DNA from: Alistipes sp. ZOR0009
GTDB lineage: Bacteria; Bacteroidota; Bacteroidia; Bacteroidales; ZOR0009
Direction of reading: 5' to 3'
Assembly: GCF_000798815.1 (NCBI RefSeq)
Contig: NZ_JTLD01000121.1
Span: 1-64,000, forward strand
Length of the DNA: 64,000 nt
In this document: one piece after another, positions 26,816 to 35,105 of the stretch
Layout: the number at the start of each line of letters is the position of its first letter
Position numbering within the stretch: position 1 is the stretch's first letter
Translations under genes and position numbers: made by a program
Notes under the pieces: model-generated
The model's input: only the letters and a program-made list of their open reading frames with translations
Database searches by the model: none
What the model was told of the DNA's origin: nothing

Positions 26816-28837
26816 TTATTTTTTTATTCTGTTTGTAAAAAGTAGAGAGTCTGGCATGAGTTTATTGTTTGAGCAGGTGTAGGCACACATCTTTTTAAAC
26901 GAGCTTAAATAGTTGGCAAGCTTCGTCTGCTGCTTCGTGTTGTTTGATTCTGCAAGATCCATAGTTGGGGTTATTTCGTACAATCGGTTCATAGAGATAA
27001 GATATAACCCACTTAGGTAGGTTGTTTGTTCATTTTTATTCTCCATTAATGGAACATTGTGGATATTTCTAAAATTTCGGACGGTATCTAGTCCCATTCC
27101 AATCCAGTGGACATACTTTGGTGTAGATATGGAGGCCCTTTCTTTTAGGAATGCTAGTAAACTCGGTGTTACATCAAACTGTGTTGAAACAGATTTGAAG
27201 TTAGCACTTCGTTTTAGCATAGGTGAGTATATAACTAATGGTACTCTGAATCTTTCGAGTTGAGTTGATATTGGAATTTCAGGCATACTGTGATCGCCTG
27301 TAATTACAAATATTGTGTTGTTATAGCTAGGCAGCTTGCTAAACTCTACAAAAAAATTGCGGAGCGCATCGTCGAAATAGAGGACTGAAGCAAGTTGGCT
27401 TTGGTAGGGTAGAATTTTTTCTTTTAAATCATCGCTTAGCTTTCTTTGTTCCACTATCTTTTGAAATCTCTGGTTATAATACTTTTGATTAGGAACTCTA
27501 AAAGGATCATGCATGGCAAGTGTAAGGGCAATGCTTATAAATGGTTTGTTTGCATTGCTATTTATTTCAACTATTTTTTGGAGGATATCCTTATCTCCGT
27601 AGCCCCAACTATATCCTTGGTCGTTTGGTGGAAGCTTACTTTTGTTGGGCCAGCTGCTTTTTAGGTCTACTATTTTTTCAACGCCCTGTCTTTTTAAGAA
27701 GAAGGCCATATCGTCAAAATTGGCATCACCACCATATACAAAATTCGAGGAATACCCATTGGCATTTAGTATACTTAAAAGTGTGTTGTGATTAGGCATA
27801 CGATCGGTTAGAGACGCAAATCCCCTGATTGGAAGAGGTAGCGAACCTAGCATAGATGGTAAAACCGCAAAAGTACGCCCCGCGGTACTTAAAAAATGTT
27901 CAAAATAAAGGCTTTGGTTAGATAAAGAATCTAAGAAGGGGGTAAAACTTCCTAAACGCGCATTCTTCCCGCTGTAGGCTTTCCCGAGACTTTCAACTAA
28001 GATTATAACTAAGTTTGGTTTTACTTTGGCTGTATCGAAAAAAGGGGCAAGAACGTTACGTGTTTCGTCGAGATGAAGAAGAGGGTATTTTTTGTCAATA
28101 GTTTTAACTTCGCCTTTTAGGTAAGCTTCGTCTTCTTTTAGCCCTTCCGTTTGGGCGATATTCATTTGCTCGCTTTCTTTAATGTAATCCATTGTGCGCT
28201 GGGTAAAAAAGCCCAACTTATTGGAGGCTATAAACGTATTAAATCTATTGCCATTTGGTGCAGATTGTGCAGTCGAGTAGTTTGTTGTAATGATGGCTAC
28301 TGCAAGTAAAGGGTAGAATAAAAAATATATACCTCTTACGAATTTTACTTTTCCGATATAGTGCCAAAGAGCAACAAATAGAATAGGGAAAACAATGAAT
28401 GGTATAATATTTATAATATTCATAGAGTTAGAAGAACGAAGAATCTCGCTTAGTTCTTCCGTGTTATAGCTGAATATATCAGAGCCTAATAGCACTTTGG
28501 TGGTGGCAAAATATAGTTGAAGAGCAAGATTAGCAATTATTGCAATTATGCCTGCTGTGAGGAAAAAAAGTTCAGCAATTTTTTTTCGAAGGAGGCATAA
28601 TGTATAGTAAGGAATAAGTAGTATTCCCGCAATCTTTAGTACGAGGTAAGTGTCGTGGAAAAAGCCTTGAAGATTTGCCCTTAGCGCATCATCATTAAGC
28701 GAAAAGGATGTGGTTAAGACAAATATTTCGAAAAGGCGCAGCAGCAGGAATATGGACAACAACGATAATGTGTTGTTTAGATAGCTGTACGATGCATCTA
28801 TCAATCGGTCTACGTTCGAAACTTTTTTTATTGTCAT
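26816..28837 (-). CDS. LtaS-like sulfatase-fold phosphotransferase
   Basis: 673 residues: five N-terminal membrane spans (about 20-190) and an extracytoplasmic sulfatase-type domain (270-600). Metal and nucleophile residues of lipoteichoic-acid-synthase/MdoB relatives are visible: E282 in LVESLG, T322 in STAGRTF as candidate nucleophile, and DH in TGDHSMPE near 515. Such enzymes move phosphoglycerol or phosphoethanolamine from phospholipids onto glycans. Here it lies between a YaiO-type outer-membrane gene and a membrane GT2 operon pair, so it may decorate the glycan made by that synthase. It starts 6 bp after the YaiO gene and ends 4 bp before the HEAT gene. Confidence 0.88.
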   Translation of the reverse strand: MTIKKVSNVDRLIDASYSYLNNTLSLLSIFLLLRLFEIFVLTTSFSLNDDALRANLQGFFHDTYLVLKIAGILLIPYYTLCLLRKKIAELFFLTAGIIAIIANLALQLYFATTKVLLGSDIFSYNTEELSEILRSSNSMNIINIIPFIVFPILFVALWHYIGKVKFVRGIYFLFYPLLAVAIITTNYSTAQSAPNGNRFNTFIASNKLGFFTQRTMDYIKESEQMNIAQTEGLKEDEAYLKGEVKTIDKKYPLLHLDETRNVLAPFFDTAKVKPNLVIILVESLGKAYSGKNARLGSFTPFLDSLSNQSLYFEHFLSTAGRTFAVLPSMLGSLPLPIRGFASLTDRMPNHNTLLSILNANGYSSNFVYGGDANFDDMAFFLKRQGVEKIVDLKSSWPNKSKLPPNDQGYSWGYGDKDILQKIVEINSNANKPFISIALTLAMHDPFRVPNQKYYNQRFQKIVEQRKLSDDLKEKILPYQSQLASVLYFDDALRNFFVEFSKLPSYNNTIFVITGDHSMPEIPISTQLERFRVPLVIYSPMLKRSANFKSVSTQFDVTPSLLAFLKERASISTPKYVHWIGMGLDTVRNFRNIHNVPLMENKNEQTTYLSGLYLISMNRLYEITPTMDLAESNNTKQQTKLANYLSSFKKMCAYTCSNNKLMPDSLLFTNRIKK

Positions 28838-28843
28838 TGCTGT

Positions 28844-30061
28844 TTAAAATGATTTTGCAATGGTAACATCTAGGGTATACTGGTTGCGATAGGAATTTTT
28901 GATTATCTCATTTCTATCGAATCCCACCTTGCTACTAATCACCCAAAGCTGTCCTAGCCTTTGGCTATAGACAATTTTTGCTCCCCACGATTTTAGTCGT
29001 GCGAGGTACGAATAGTCAATATTTTGGTGATCGAAATCAGGAGCTGTTCCAAAATTTACTTCAACACCAATGTAGGTTTCTGGGTCGGAAAAATATCTGC
29101 GTGAAGCTAACTTGAAGGAATAGGAAACATCTCCATTGCGAAATCGAAATTGAGGTCGAATAGAGAACCAGTAGCTTTTGTAGTATTTGCCAACAGTACC
29201 TGTGTAAAGAAGTACGTCGGAAGAAGAGAATTTCATATATCTAAAACCAAGAGATGCTTCGAAGGAATGAGGAAGGTTGTGGTAGTATTCGAGTCCACAT
29301 CGAAAATCAGGGAATATGCTGGATCCTGAAAATCCAATATTGGCATAGGTGTATCCTCCTTTCCAAAAGGATAAGTAGGAGTCTGCTTCAGCTTGAAAGC
29401 CATTAGAGTTAAATCTGTTTGCATAGTTTACTCTTCCAATTACAGTTCCTATACGAGTTTTTCTGCTGTACTGTAAATAAGAGAAGTACCATGGATTTGT
29501 GCTATCGCTAAAAAAATCGTAAGTAAAGTTTGCCGATATTGTGTTCTGGGTGTTGGAATTTTTTATTTGAGCGTATACTAGCCTTGCTTCTAGTGAGGCT
29601 GGATCTTTATTCAAAACCTTTTCTATGGTTGCAGAGGCTTCTTTTCTTTTCCCTAAATTGTTTAGCATCTTCGCTTTTTTTATCAGAAGATCTAATTCGT
29701 TCGGATTTTTGCTGATGCTTTTATCGAGGATCGTAATTGCTGCACTATAATCTCCAGACCAATACTCTACGTTGTATTGGGCATTCGTCAGCTCTAGGCT
29801 ATTTGGGCGAGTTTGTTCTAATTTCTGAAATTCGTTTCGGGCGTCGTCGTATCGTCCACTCCAAGAGTAGATGAGACCTAGGTAAAAACGTACATCACCG
29901 TCGTCTGTTTTAGCCAGAATTTCTTTGCAAAGTTTTTCTGCTTGATCGTATTTTTTTTCTTTAGCAAGTTGCTTTACCTGCTCGTATGACGATTCGGTGC
30001 TTTGAGAAAAGCAATCTAAGACTAATAATGTAAATACTATGATTGTTGCTATTTTATTCAT
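28844..30061 (-). CDS. YaiO-type outer-membrane barrel with N-terminal TPRs
   Basis: 405 residues with a signal peptide (to about residue 20). TPR helices fill 25-165 (VRFYLGLIYSWSGRYDDARNEFQKLEQ, AQYNVEYWSGDYSAAITILDK). Residues ~172-405 are a barrel in which SANFTYDFFSDSTNPW and GVEVNFGTAPDF resemble the YaiO outer-membrane domain; the protein ends in a terminal phenylalanine. TPR-plus-barrel proteins serve as exit ports for synthase-made exopolysaccharides (PgaA, AlgK/E-like), and E. coli yaiO is encoded near the GT2 gene yaiP. I infer glycan export. It overlaps the response-regulator gene by 8 bp. Confidence 0.85.
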   Translation of the reverse strand: MNKIATIIVFTLLVLDCFSQSTESSYEQVKQLAKEKKYDQAEKLCKEILAKTDDGDVRFYLGLIYSWSGRYDDARNEFQKLEQTRPNSLELTNAQYNVEYWSGDYSAAITILDKSISKNPNELDLLIKKAKMLNNLGKRKEASATIEKVLNKDPASLEARLVYAQIKNSNTQNTISANFTYDFFSDSTNPWYFSYLQYSRKTRIGTVIGRVNYANRFNSNGFQAEADSYLSFWKGGYTYANIGFSGSSIFPDFRCGLEYYHNLPHSFEASLGFRYMKFSSSDVLLYTGTVGKYYKSYWFSIRPQFRFRNGDVSYSFKLASRRYFSDPETYIGVEVNFGTAPDFDHQNIDYSYLARLKSWGAKIVYSQRLGQLWVISSKVGFDRNEIIKNSYRNQYTLDVTIAKSF

Positions 30062-30431
30062 TGCTGCCGTTTTTTAAGATTTCATATTCCTTTATTTTGG
30101 AAATAAGCTCATTGGTATCTAAAGGCTTTACAACGTAATCGGTTGCTCCAATCTCTATCGCTTTATCCATGTTGCTTTTCTGTCCTAATGCAGTTATTAT
30201 AATGAAGGGAACGTCCAGCTTCATTTCATGTCGTACCATCGAGAGAAGCTCTATTCCGTTGGTGTGAGGCATTAGTATGTCGGAAATGATGATATCTGGC
30301 TTTTTAGTTTGGATGAGCTTTTTTCCATGTCGTCCATCTTTTGCCACAATAACTTCAAAACCTTCCAACTTCAGCCTATATTCTAAGGCTTTTAGCGTAA
30401 CAATATCGTCTTCAACAACAAGTATCTTCAT
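30054..30431 (-). CDS. Single-domain response regulator
   Basis: 125 residues from the ATG at 30431 (a TTG at 30443 is possible). It is only a receiver: acidic D7/D8, phosphoacceptor D51 in IIISDILMPHTNG, and the conserved lysine in DYVVKPLDTNEL. It has no output domain, so it must act by protein contact or as a phosphorelay intermediate. As first gene of the YaiO-LtaS-HEAT-GT2 operon it probably controls that glycan system. The cognate kinase is not adjacent; an Hpt protein and another lone receiver are encoded about 2 kb away on the other strand. Confidence 0.92.
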   Translation of the reverse strand: MKILVVEDDIVTLKALEYRLKLEGFEVIVAKDGRHGKKLIQTKKPDIIISDILMPHTNGIELLSMVRHEMKLDVPFIIITALGQKSNMDKAIEIGATDYVVKPLDTNELISKIKEYEILKNGSNE

Positions 30432-30546
30432 GTTAAAGTACAATTCTAAAACAGCTATAAAGGCATTATTTCACATCCTATAAACAACTGTTTTTTAAAA
30501 TATGTTTATTTTGGTGTGGATTAATTGAGGTCTTTTGAACTTAAAA

Positions 30547-31137
30547 ATGCAAAAAATGGAAAGATGTCCATGGACCGCAAGCGATGAGCTGATGGTTAAG
30601 TATCATGATGAGGAGTGGGGTGTACCTGTTTATGATGATGTTAAGCATTTTGAATTTCTGACATTGGAATCGGCTCAGGCTGGTTTAAGCTGGAAGACAA
30701 TTCTTCATCGTCGCGAAGCATACAGGCTGGCTTTTGCTGGTTTCGATCCAGAGAAAGTGGCGTTATTTGGAATAGAAATGGTGGAGCATCTTATGCAAAA
30801 TGCTGGAATTATTAGGAATAGGCAAAAAATTGAGGCTGCCATAAATAATGCTCAACGGTTTCTCGAGGTGCAAAAGGAGTTTGGCTCTTTTTCTGCATAC
30901 ATTTGGGGTTTTGTAGGAGGTGAACCTATTCAAAATGGTTTTAGAACGTTAGACGAATTGCCTAGCAAAACTGTTGAAGCAGAGCGACTCAGTAAAGATT
31001 TGAAAAAAAGAGGTTTTAAGTTTGTTGGTCCTGTAACTATTTATGCGCATATGCAGGCCGCAGGTTTGGTAAATGATCATTTAGTAGCTTGTCCTTGCTT
31101 CAAGGCTGTTCAGCTATTGGTGAGAAGGGAAGAGTAA
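30547..31137 (+). CDS. tag: DNA-3-methyladenine glycosylase I
   Basis: 196 residues from the ATG at 30547; an ATG at 30556 and a TTG at 30535 are alternatives. Tag removes 3-methyladenine from alkylated DNA. MERCPWTASDELMVKYHDEEWG contains the zinc-ligand cysteine and histidine and the base-binding glutamate region; LSWKTILHRREAYRLAF, and the late zinc site HLVACPCF near the C-terminus complete the family pattern. It is transcribed alone, divergent from the glycan operon, and lies near a second alkylpurine glycosylase at 31706-32209. Confidence 0.95.
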   Translation: MQKMERCPWTASDELMVKYHDEEWGVPVYDDVKHFEFLTLESAQAGLSWKTILHRREAYRLAFAGFDPEKVALFGIEMVEHLMQNAGIIRNRQKIEAAINNAQRFLEVQKEFGSFSAYIWGFVGGEPIQNGFRTLDELPSKTVEAERLSKDLKKRGFKFVGPVTIYAHMQAAGLVNDHLVACPCFKAVQLLVRREE

Positions 31138-31164
31138 CGACTTTGAGAAAATGTGGATATTACT

Positions 31165-31195
31165 TTTCATGGTTCATCCTTTTCTGCTATTTTTG
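31165..31195 (+). promoter_or_regulatory. Bacteroidota-type promoter of the CvpA gene
   Basis: TTTC (31165-31168), 19 bp of spacer and TATTTTTG (31188-31195) give an exact -7 element with a near-consensus -33. The ATG follows 20 bp later. Confidence 0.7.
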
Positions 31196-31215
31196 AGCGA
31201 ACATCATAATTCGGC

Positions 31216-31698
31216 ATGAATTTTATAGATATAATTGTATTAGCGTTACTTGCGTGGGGGGCTATATCGGGCTATATAAAAGGATTTTTGACTCAGCTAA
31301 TTAGTTTTGGGGCTGTGTTCTTGGGTATATACCTTGCTTTCATTTTTTCAGATTGGATTGCTTTGTTGGTTAGCGAGCATTTTAAGGTTAGCGCAAAATG
31401 GAGTATGGCGGTTGCATCTTTAATTATTTTTATGGGGGTGTTCATATTGCTTCATCTTGCAAGCCGAATTATAAGCAAATCTTTTGAAAAGACTTCAGTT
31501 GGCACTGCTAATCGTATTTTGGGGCTGGCCTTTGGTTTGCTAAAAAGTTTTCTTATTGTTTGTGCCGTTTTGTGGCTCTTATCTACGTTGAATGGAATAG
31601 TAAAAGTAGTTCCAGAGCATATAACTGCTGATTCAAAATTATTTGATATGTGGAGAATTGTTCCTTGGGCTTTCCCTTTTGTTAGAGATTTGGTTTAG
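31216..31698 (+). CDS. CvpA family membrane protein
   Basis: 160 residues with four hydrophobic segments (about 5-24, 28-48, 61-82, 100-122). The N-terminal NFIDIIVLALLAWGAISGYIKG pattern and the glycine-rich first two helices are typical of the CvpA/colicin V production family. Relatives have been linked to envelope homeostasis and biofilm traits, but no mechanism can be read from this sequence. It converges on the alkyladenine glycosylase gene with only 7 bp between stop codons and no terminator that I can see. Confidence 0.88.
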   Translation: MNFIDIIVLALLAWGAISGYIKGFLTQLISFGAVFLGIYLAFIFSDWIALLVSEHFKVSAKWSMAVASLIIFMGVFILLHLASRIISKSFEKTSVGTANRILGLAFGLLKSFLIVCAVLWLLSTLNGIVKVVPEHITADSKLFDMWRIVPWAFPFVRDLV

Positions 31699-31705
31699 TT
31701 TTCCA

Positions 31706-32209
31706 TTAAATAAAAAAGCGCCAGTGCTTTATTTTCCACTCTAGGGGAGCATAATCAATCCCAATTCGAGGCGATGTTTGAAAGGATTCTATCATTGGGG
31801 CATCCTCAATCCATAATCGCTCGGATCTTGATAGGTTTTCACCGTAAAAGGACTTGTCGAGCTTCAGTGCTTTTGTTAGCTTCCCTGGACCATTATATCT
31901 ACCTGCTCCTCTTATGAGTATTGCTTGCGGATGATCTATGCTGCCTGTTACGACATTCAACATCCAGTACATGCCGTAGATGAGAAACATGTAAATGGAG
32001 CCTCCTTCTTGGTACATTATAGAATTACGTTCCGTTTTACCAAATCGAGCATGGCAAGCGCCATCATCTTCTCCTCTGTAAGCTTCAACTTCGTTAATGG
32101 TTAGGCGGAGTTCAGATCCATCTTCAAATTTTCTTACCAGTATTTTCCCAAGCAGCAAAGGTGCTAGTGTTAGCGCATCTTGTTGATATATGTTTTCTAA
32201 TAATCGCAT
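31706..32209 (-). CDS. 3-methyladenine DNA glycosylase, AAG/MPG family
   Basis: 167 residues, somewhat shorter than the ~190-205 typical of bacterial members. It is an alkylpurine and hypoxanthine glycosylase of a fold unrelated to Tag. LLGKILVR, NEVEAYRGEDDGACHAR (catalytic glutamate in the first part), RNSIMYQEGGSIYMFLIYGMYWMLNVV and RGAGRYNGPGKLTKAL are conserved. The C-terminus ends at the usual final strand (KHWRFFI), so it is probably compact, not truncated. Upstream, TATCTTAG (32229-32236, minus strand) is a seven-of-eight -7 element. Confidence 0.93.
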   Translation of the reverse strand: MRLLENIYQQDALTLAPLLLGKILVRKFEDGSELRLTINEVEAYRGEDDGACHARFGKTERNSIMYQEGGSIYMFLIYGMYWMLNVVTGSIDHPQAILIRGAGRYNGPGKLTKALKLDKSFYGENLSRSERLWIEDAPMIESFQTSPRIGIDYAPLEWKIKHWRFFI

Positions 32210-32416
32210 GAGGTTGCTATTTGGTGTGCTAAGATAAATTTTCTTGGCAAGTGATGGCGTTTTTACGGGTACTTGGTATTGATTATTGCCTGTATTTTTG
32301 AACCAAACTAATCGTATTTGGGTTTTAATTTAACTAGATCACTTTTGAGTGACACGGCTCTTTGCCTAGTTGTTTAGCAGTTTTGTGAGGATATCGTTGA
32401 ATTAAAATGTAGTGTT

Positions 32417-32764
32417 ATGCTTTATGATTTAACTGAGTTGAAAAGCTATTCAAATGGCGATAAGGAATTTGAAGCTGATATGTTTCAAACATTCCTCGAT
32501 CAAGCTCCCGAATTTTTATCCCAAATTCAAACTTATTTGGCCCAAAACAATATCTCTGAGGCTGGTAAATCTGCCCATAAGTTTAAATCTTCAGTTGGTA
32601 TTTTTGGAATGGAAACCATCAGAAAAGGGTTGGAAGAGTTGGAGAATTCTTGCCGTATTACTGCAGAATATGATCATTTGCAGGAATTGTTTAGTGATGT
32701 TAGAACTCTTGTCAATGAGGTGATACCTCAAATAGAACGGGAAAGGCAGCGCTGTTTCGCTTAG
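32417..32764 (+). CDS. Histidine phosphotransfer (Hpt) protein
   Basis: 115 residues, a single four-helix Hpt domain. The phosphoacceptor is H54 in SAHKFKSSVGIFG, matching the HxLKSS-type motif. It has no other domain. It is the first gene of the plus-strand run leading into the Wzx/Wzy polysaccharide genes and is 71 bp before a lone receiver. It is expected to shuttle phosphate between a hybrid kinase elsewhere and the single-domain receivers at 32836 and 30054. Confidence 0.9.
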   Translation: MLYDLTELKSYSNGDKEFEADMFQTFLDQAPEFLSQIQTYLAQNNISEAGKSAHKFKSSVGIFGMETIRKGLEELENSCRITAEYDHLQELFSDVRTLVNEVIPQIERERQRCFA

Positions 32765-32835
32765 TAAGTTGATGTAGCATGTTTTTTTGTTTGATCTTGA
32801 TGTAATTAAGTGAATGCTTTTAAACGAATCTACCG

Positions 32836-33198
32836 ATGAAAAAGGTCTTGCTTATAGATGATGAAGTTACCATTCTCAAACTTCTTAACCACTATTTGTC
32901 TTCATACTATAGTGTTACTATGAAGAATGATGGCGAGCAGGCTCTTCTTTGGATGCAGGAGGGGAATATTCCTGACGTTATTGTTGCAGACATCCAAATG
33001 CCTAACATGGATGGTGATGGCTTTTTAAAACAGCTAAAAACTAGCGGTTTTTTTAAAGATATTCCTGTTATAATGCTCTCTGGATTAGAAAATAGCGCTG
33101 AACGCATAAAATTCTTAAAAATGGGTGCTCGTGATTATGTCGTAAAACCGTTCAATCCCGAGGAACTTTATTTGCGGATAAAAAATTTAATAAATTAA
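32836..33198 (+). CDS. Single-domain response regulator
   Basis: 120 residues consisting only of a receiver. Acidic D8/D9, phosphoacceptor D52 in VIVADIQMPNMDG, S82 in the threonine/serine position and K104 in DYVVKPF are all intact, so it should be phosphorylatable. It has no DNA-binding or enzymatic output. It ends 7 bp before the sugar-transferase gene that itself begins with a degenerate receiver, which suggests that the two receivers act together on polysaccharide priming. Confidence 0.93.
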   Translation: MKKVLLIDDEVTILKLLNHYLSSYYSVTMKNDGEQALLWMQEGNIPDVIVADIQMPNMDGDGFLKQLKTSGFFKDIPVIMLSGLENSAERIKFLKMGARDYVVKPFNPEELYLRIKNLIN

Positions 33199-33205
33199 GA
33201 ATGAG

Positions 33206-34351
33206 ATGGTGCTTCAAGTTCTTTACATTGGAAGCAGTAGTGCAACAATTCAAAAGTTGGAAAGCCATTCTGACTTTAGAGTTGTTCGGGAAGAAAATGG
33301 ATTTTCTGCATTTAAGTATTTGACAGATTGTGTAAATGCGCTTCCTGACGCAATAGTTGCAGAACACAACATCCCTGGATTGAATGGAGTGGAGCTGGTT
33401 ACACGATTGCGTACTAATGGGACATCTAATGTGCCTTATTTTTTGATTGATAAGGATTTCAAGAAGGAAGACGTGAAGCAATTTCTAAAGTTGGGCATTG
33501 CAGATGGCTACACTTATCAGCTGAGTCCAGAGGATATTAAGGAGAGGGTTGTTTACTTAAAAGAACATCAGGGTATAGCAAAAAAGGATGCTTTACAGTC
33601 TGATTATAAGATACCTGTAGTTAAGCGTCTTTTTGATATAGTAGTGGCAAGTTCTATTTTGCTTATTATATCTCCATTTCTTTTGCTGGTTATGCTTGCC
33701 ATACGTATTGAGTCGAAGGGGAAGGTTTACTATACTTCCAAAAGGGTTGGTACAGGATATCGGATTTTTGATTTTTACAAGTTTCGATCAATGTATACCG
33801 GCGCTGATGCTAGGCTTAAAGATCTAAAACATTTAAATCAGTATAGTGCAGATAAAGAGTGCGAATTGGAAGATGAATGTCCAGATTGTAAGCGGATGGG
33901 ACAGCCCTGTTCTCCAATTCTCATGGTTGATGGCGGGGAAATATGTGAAAACCTATTCTTAAAGAAAAAGAGAATAAAAAATGCTTCAGCATTTTTTAAA
34001 ATAAAGGATGATCCGCGTATAACTAAAGTCGGAAAGTTTATTCGTAATACGAGTATAGATGAACTTCCCCAACTTATAAATGTGATAAAAGGGGATATGT
34101 CTATTGTTGGAAATCGTCCGTTGCCTCTTTACGAGGCAGAGCTGCTTACTTCAGATCAGTGGATTTTACGATTTATGGCGCCCGCAGGTATTACAGGCTT
34201 GTGGCAAACCATGAAAAGAGGGAAAGGTTCCATGTCTGAAGAGGAGAGGAAAGGCCTTGACAATAAGTATGCATTTGATTACTCATTTTGGAATGATATA
34301 AAGATAATCTTGAAAACAATACCTGCACTTTTACAGAAAGAAAACGTATGA
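33206..34351 (+). CDS. Priming sugar transferase fused to a degenerate receiver domain
   Basis: 381 residues. Residues 1-~120 keep the receiver pattern (DAIVAEHNIPGLNG) but the phosphoacceptor is E53, the acidic pair is G9-S10, and the conserved lysine is gone, so this receiver cannot be phosphorylated normally. One membrane helix follows (144-167), then the bacterial sugar-transferase domain (171-381), with YKFRSMYTGAD, RITKVGKFIR, SIDELPQL (D285/E286) and SIVGNRPLP. Such enzymes move a sugar-1-phosphate onto undecaprenyl phosphate to start repeat-unit assembly. An insert with C219, C225, C228 and C235 could bind metal. The gene overlaps the TolC-like gene by 4 bp. Confidence 0.9.
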   Translation: MVLQVLYIGSSSATIQKLESHSDFRVVREENGFSAFKYLTDCVNALPDAIVAEHNIPGLNGVELVTRLRTNGTSNVPYFLIDKDFKKEDVKQFLKLGIADGYTYQLSPEDIKERVVYLKEHQGIAKKDALQSDYKIPVVKRLFDIVVASSILLIISPFLLLVMLAIRIESKGKVYYTSKRVGTGYRIFDFYKFRSMYTGADARLKDLKHLNQYSADKECELEDECPDCKRMGQPCSPILMVDGGEICENLFLKKKRIKNASAFFKIKDDPRITKVGKFIRNTSIDELPQLINVIKGDMSIVGNRPLPLYEAELLTSDQWILRFMAPAGITGLWQTMKRGKGSMSEEERKGLDNKYAFDYSFWNDIKIILKTIPALLQKENV

Positions 34352-35103
34352 TGAAGGTATCAACCATATTGACGTTTTTACTTTTAGCTGTAGAGTTAGC
34401 CTCCTTTGGACAAGCAAAAACCATTCCTGTAAAACCTCTTAAGAAAGTCGATTCTACAGAAACGCAGTTTAGATTTTTGCCTCCTTTGGATGCGCTAATC
34501 GATTCTGCATTGAGGCATTCCCCCATATTAAAGCTTCAGGATGGACAAATAGAGATACGGCAAATAGAGTTGGCTCGTAAGCGAAAGCAATGGTTGGAGT
34601 ACCTTAACGTGGAGGCTTATGGTCAGTACACGAATAATACTGGAATAACCTCCAGCACATTCAATAGCGGGGTATATACTGATTTGAATTCGAACTCTTT
34701 TCAATGGAGATATGGAGGTGGTGTTACTTTTAAGTATCCGATATTCAATTTATTTAGTAGAGGTAAGGATATAAAAATGGCCAAAAAGGAAATTCAAGTG
34801 GCATCGCTACAGCGGGACGTTCTGATAAAGGATTTGCGAAAGACGATAATTGAGCTATACAACCAAGCGTTGCTTCAGCATTCTTTGTTAGAGGTTAAAA
34901 TTGGAGCATTGGAAACTTCCAGTGTAGCCGTAAGGCTTGGTGAACTTGATTTTAGAAACAGCAAAATTAACGTGTCCGACTTATCGAAAATTGCGGATGC
35001 ACATATGAAAAATCAAACGGAGTATGAACAGGCGTTAGCTGCGCTGAGGCTTTCTCTAGAGATGCTTCAGGAAGTTAGCGGTTATTACTTTTTACCTAAC
35101 TAA
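34348..35103 (+). CDS. Short TolC-family outer-membrane protein
   Basis: 251 residues with a signal peptide (to about residue 22). SALRHSPILKLQDGQIEIRQIELARKRKQWLEYLNVEAYGQY is the start of a typical TolC/OEP repeat: a long helix followed by two barrel strands. YPIFNLFSRGKDIKMAKKEI and the helical C-terminus complete one repeat. Classical TolC proteins have two such repeats and about 430-480 residues, so this is about half size and would need six rather than three subunits, or a different role. It stands where a Wza/OPX export protein would be expected in a Wzx/Wzy locus. Start ATG overlaps the preceding stop. Confidence 0.78.
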   Translation: MMKVSTILTFLLLAVELASFGQAKTIPVKPLKKVDSTETQFRFLPPLDALIDSALRHSPILKLQDGQIEIRQIELARKRKQWLEYLNVEAYGQYTNNTGITSSTFNSGVYTDLNSNSFQWRYGGGVTFKYPIFNLFSRGKDIKMAKKEIQVASLQRDVLIKDLRKTIIELYNQALLQHSLLEVKIGALETSSVAVRLGELDFRNSKINVSDLSKIADAHMKNQTEYEQALAALRLSLEMLQEVSGYYFLPN

Positions 35104-35105
35104 CA

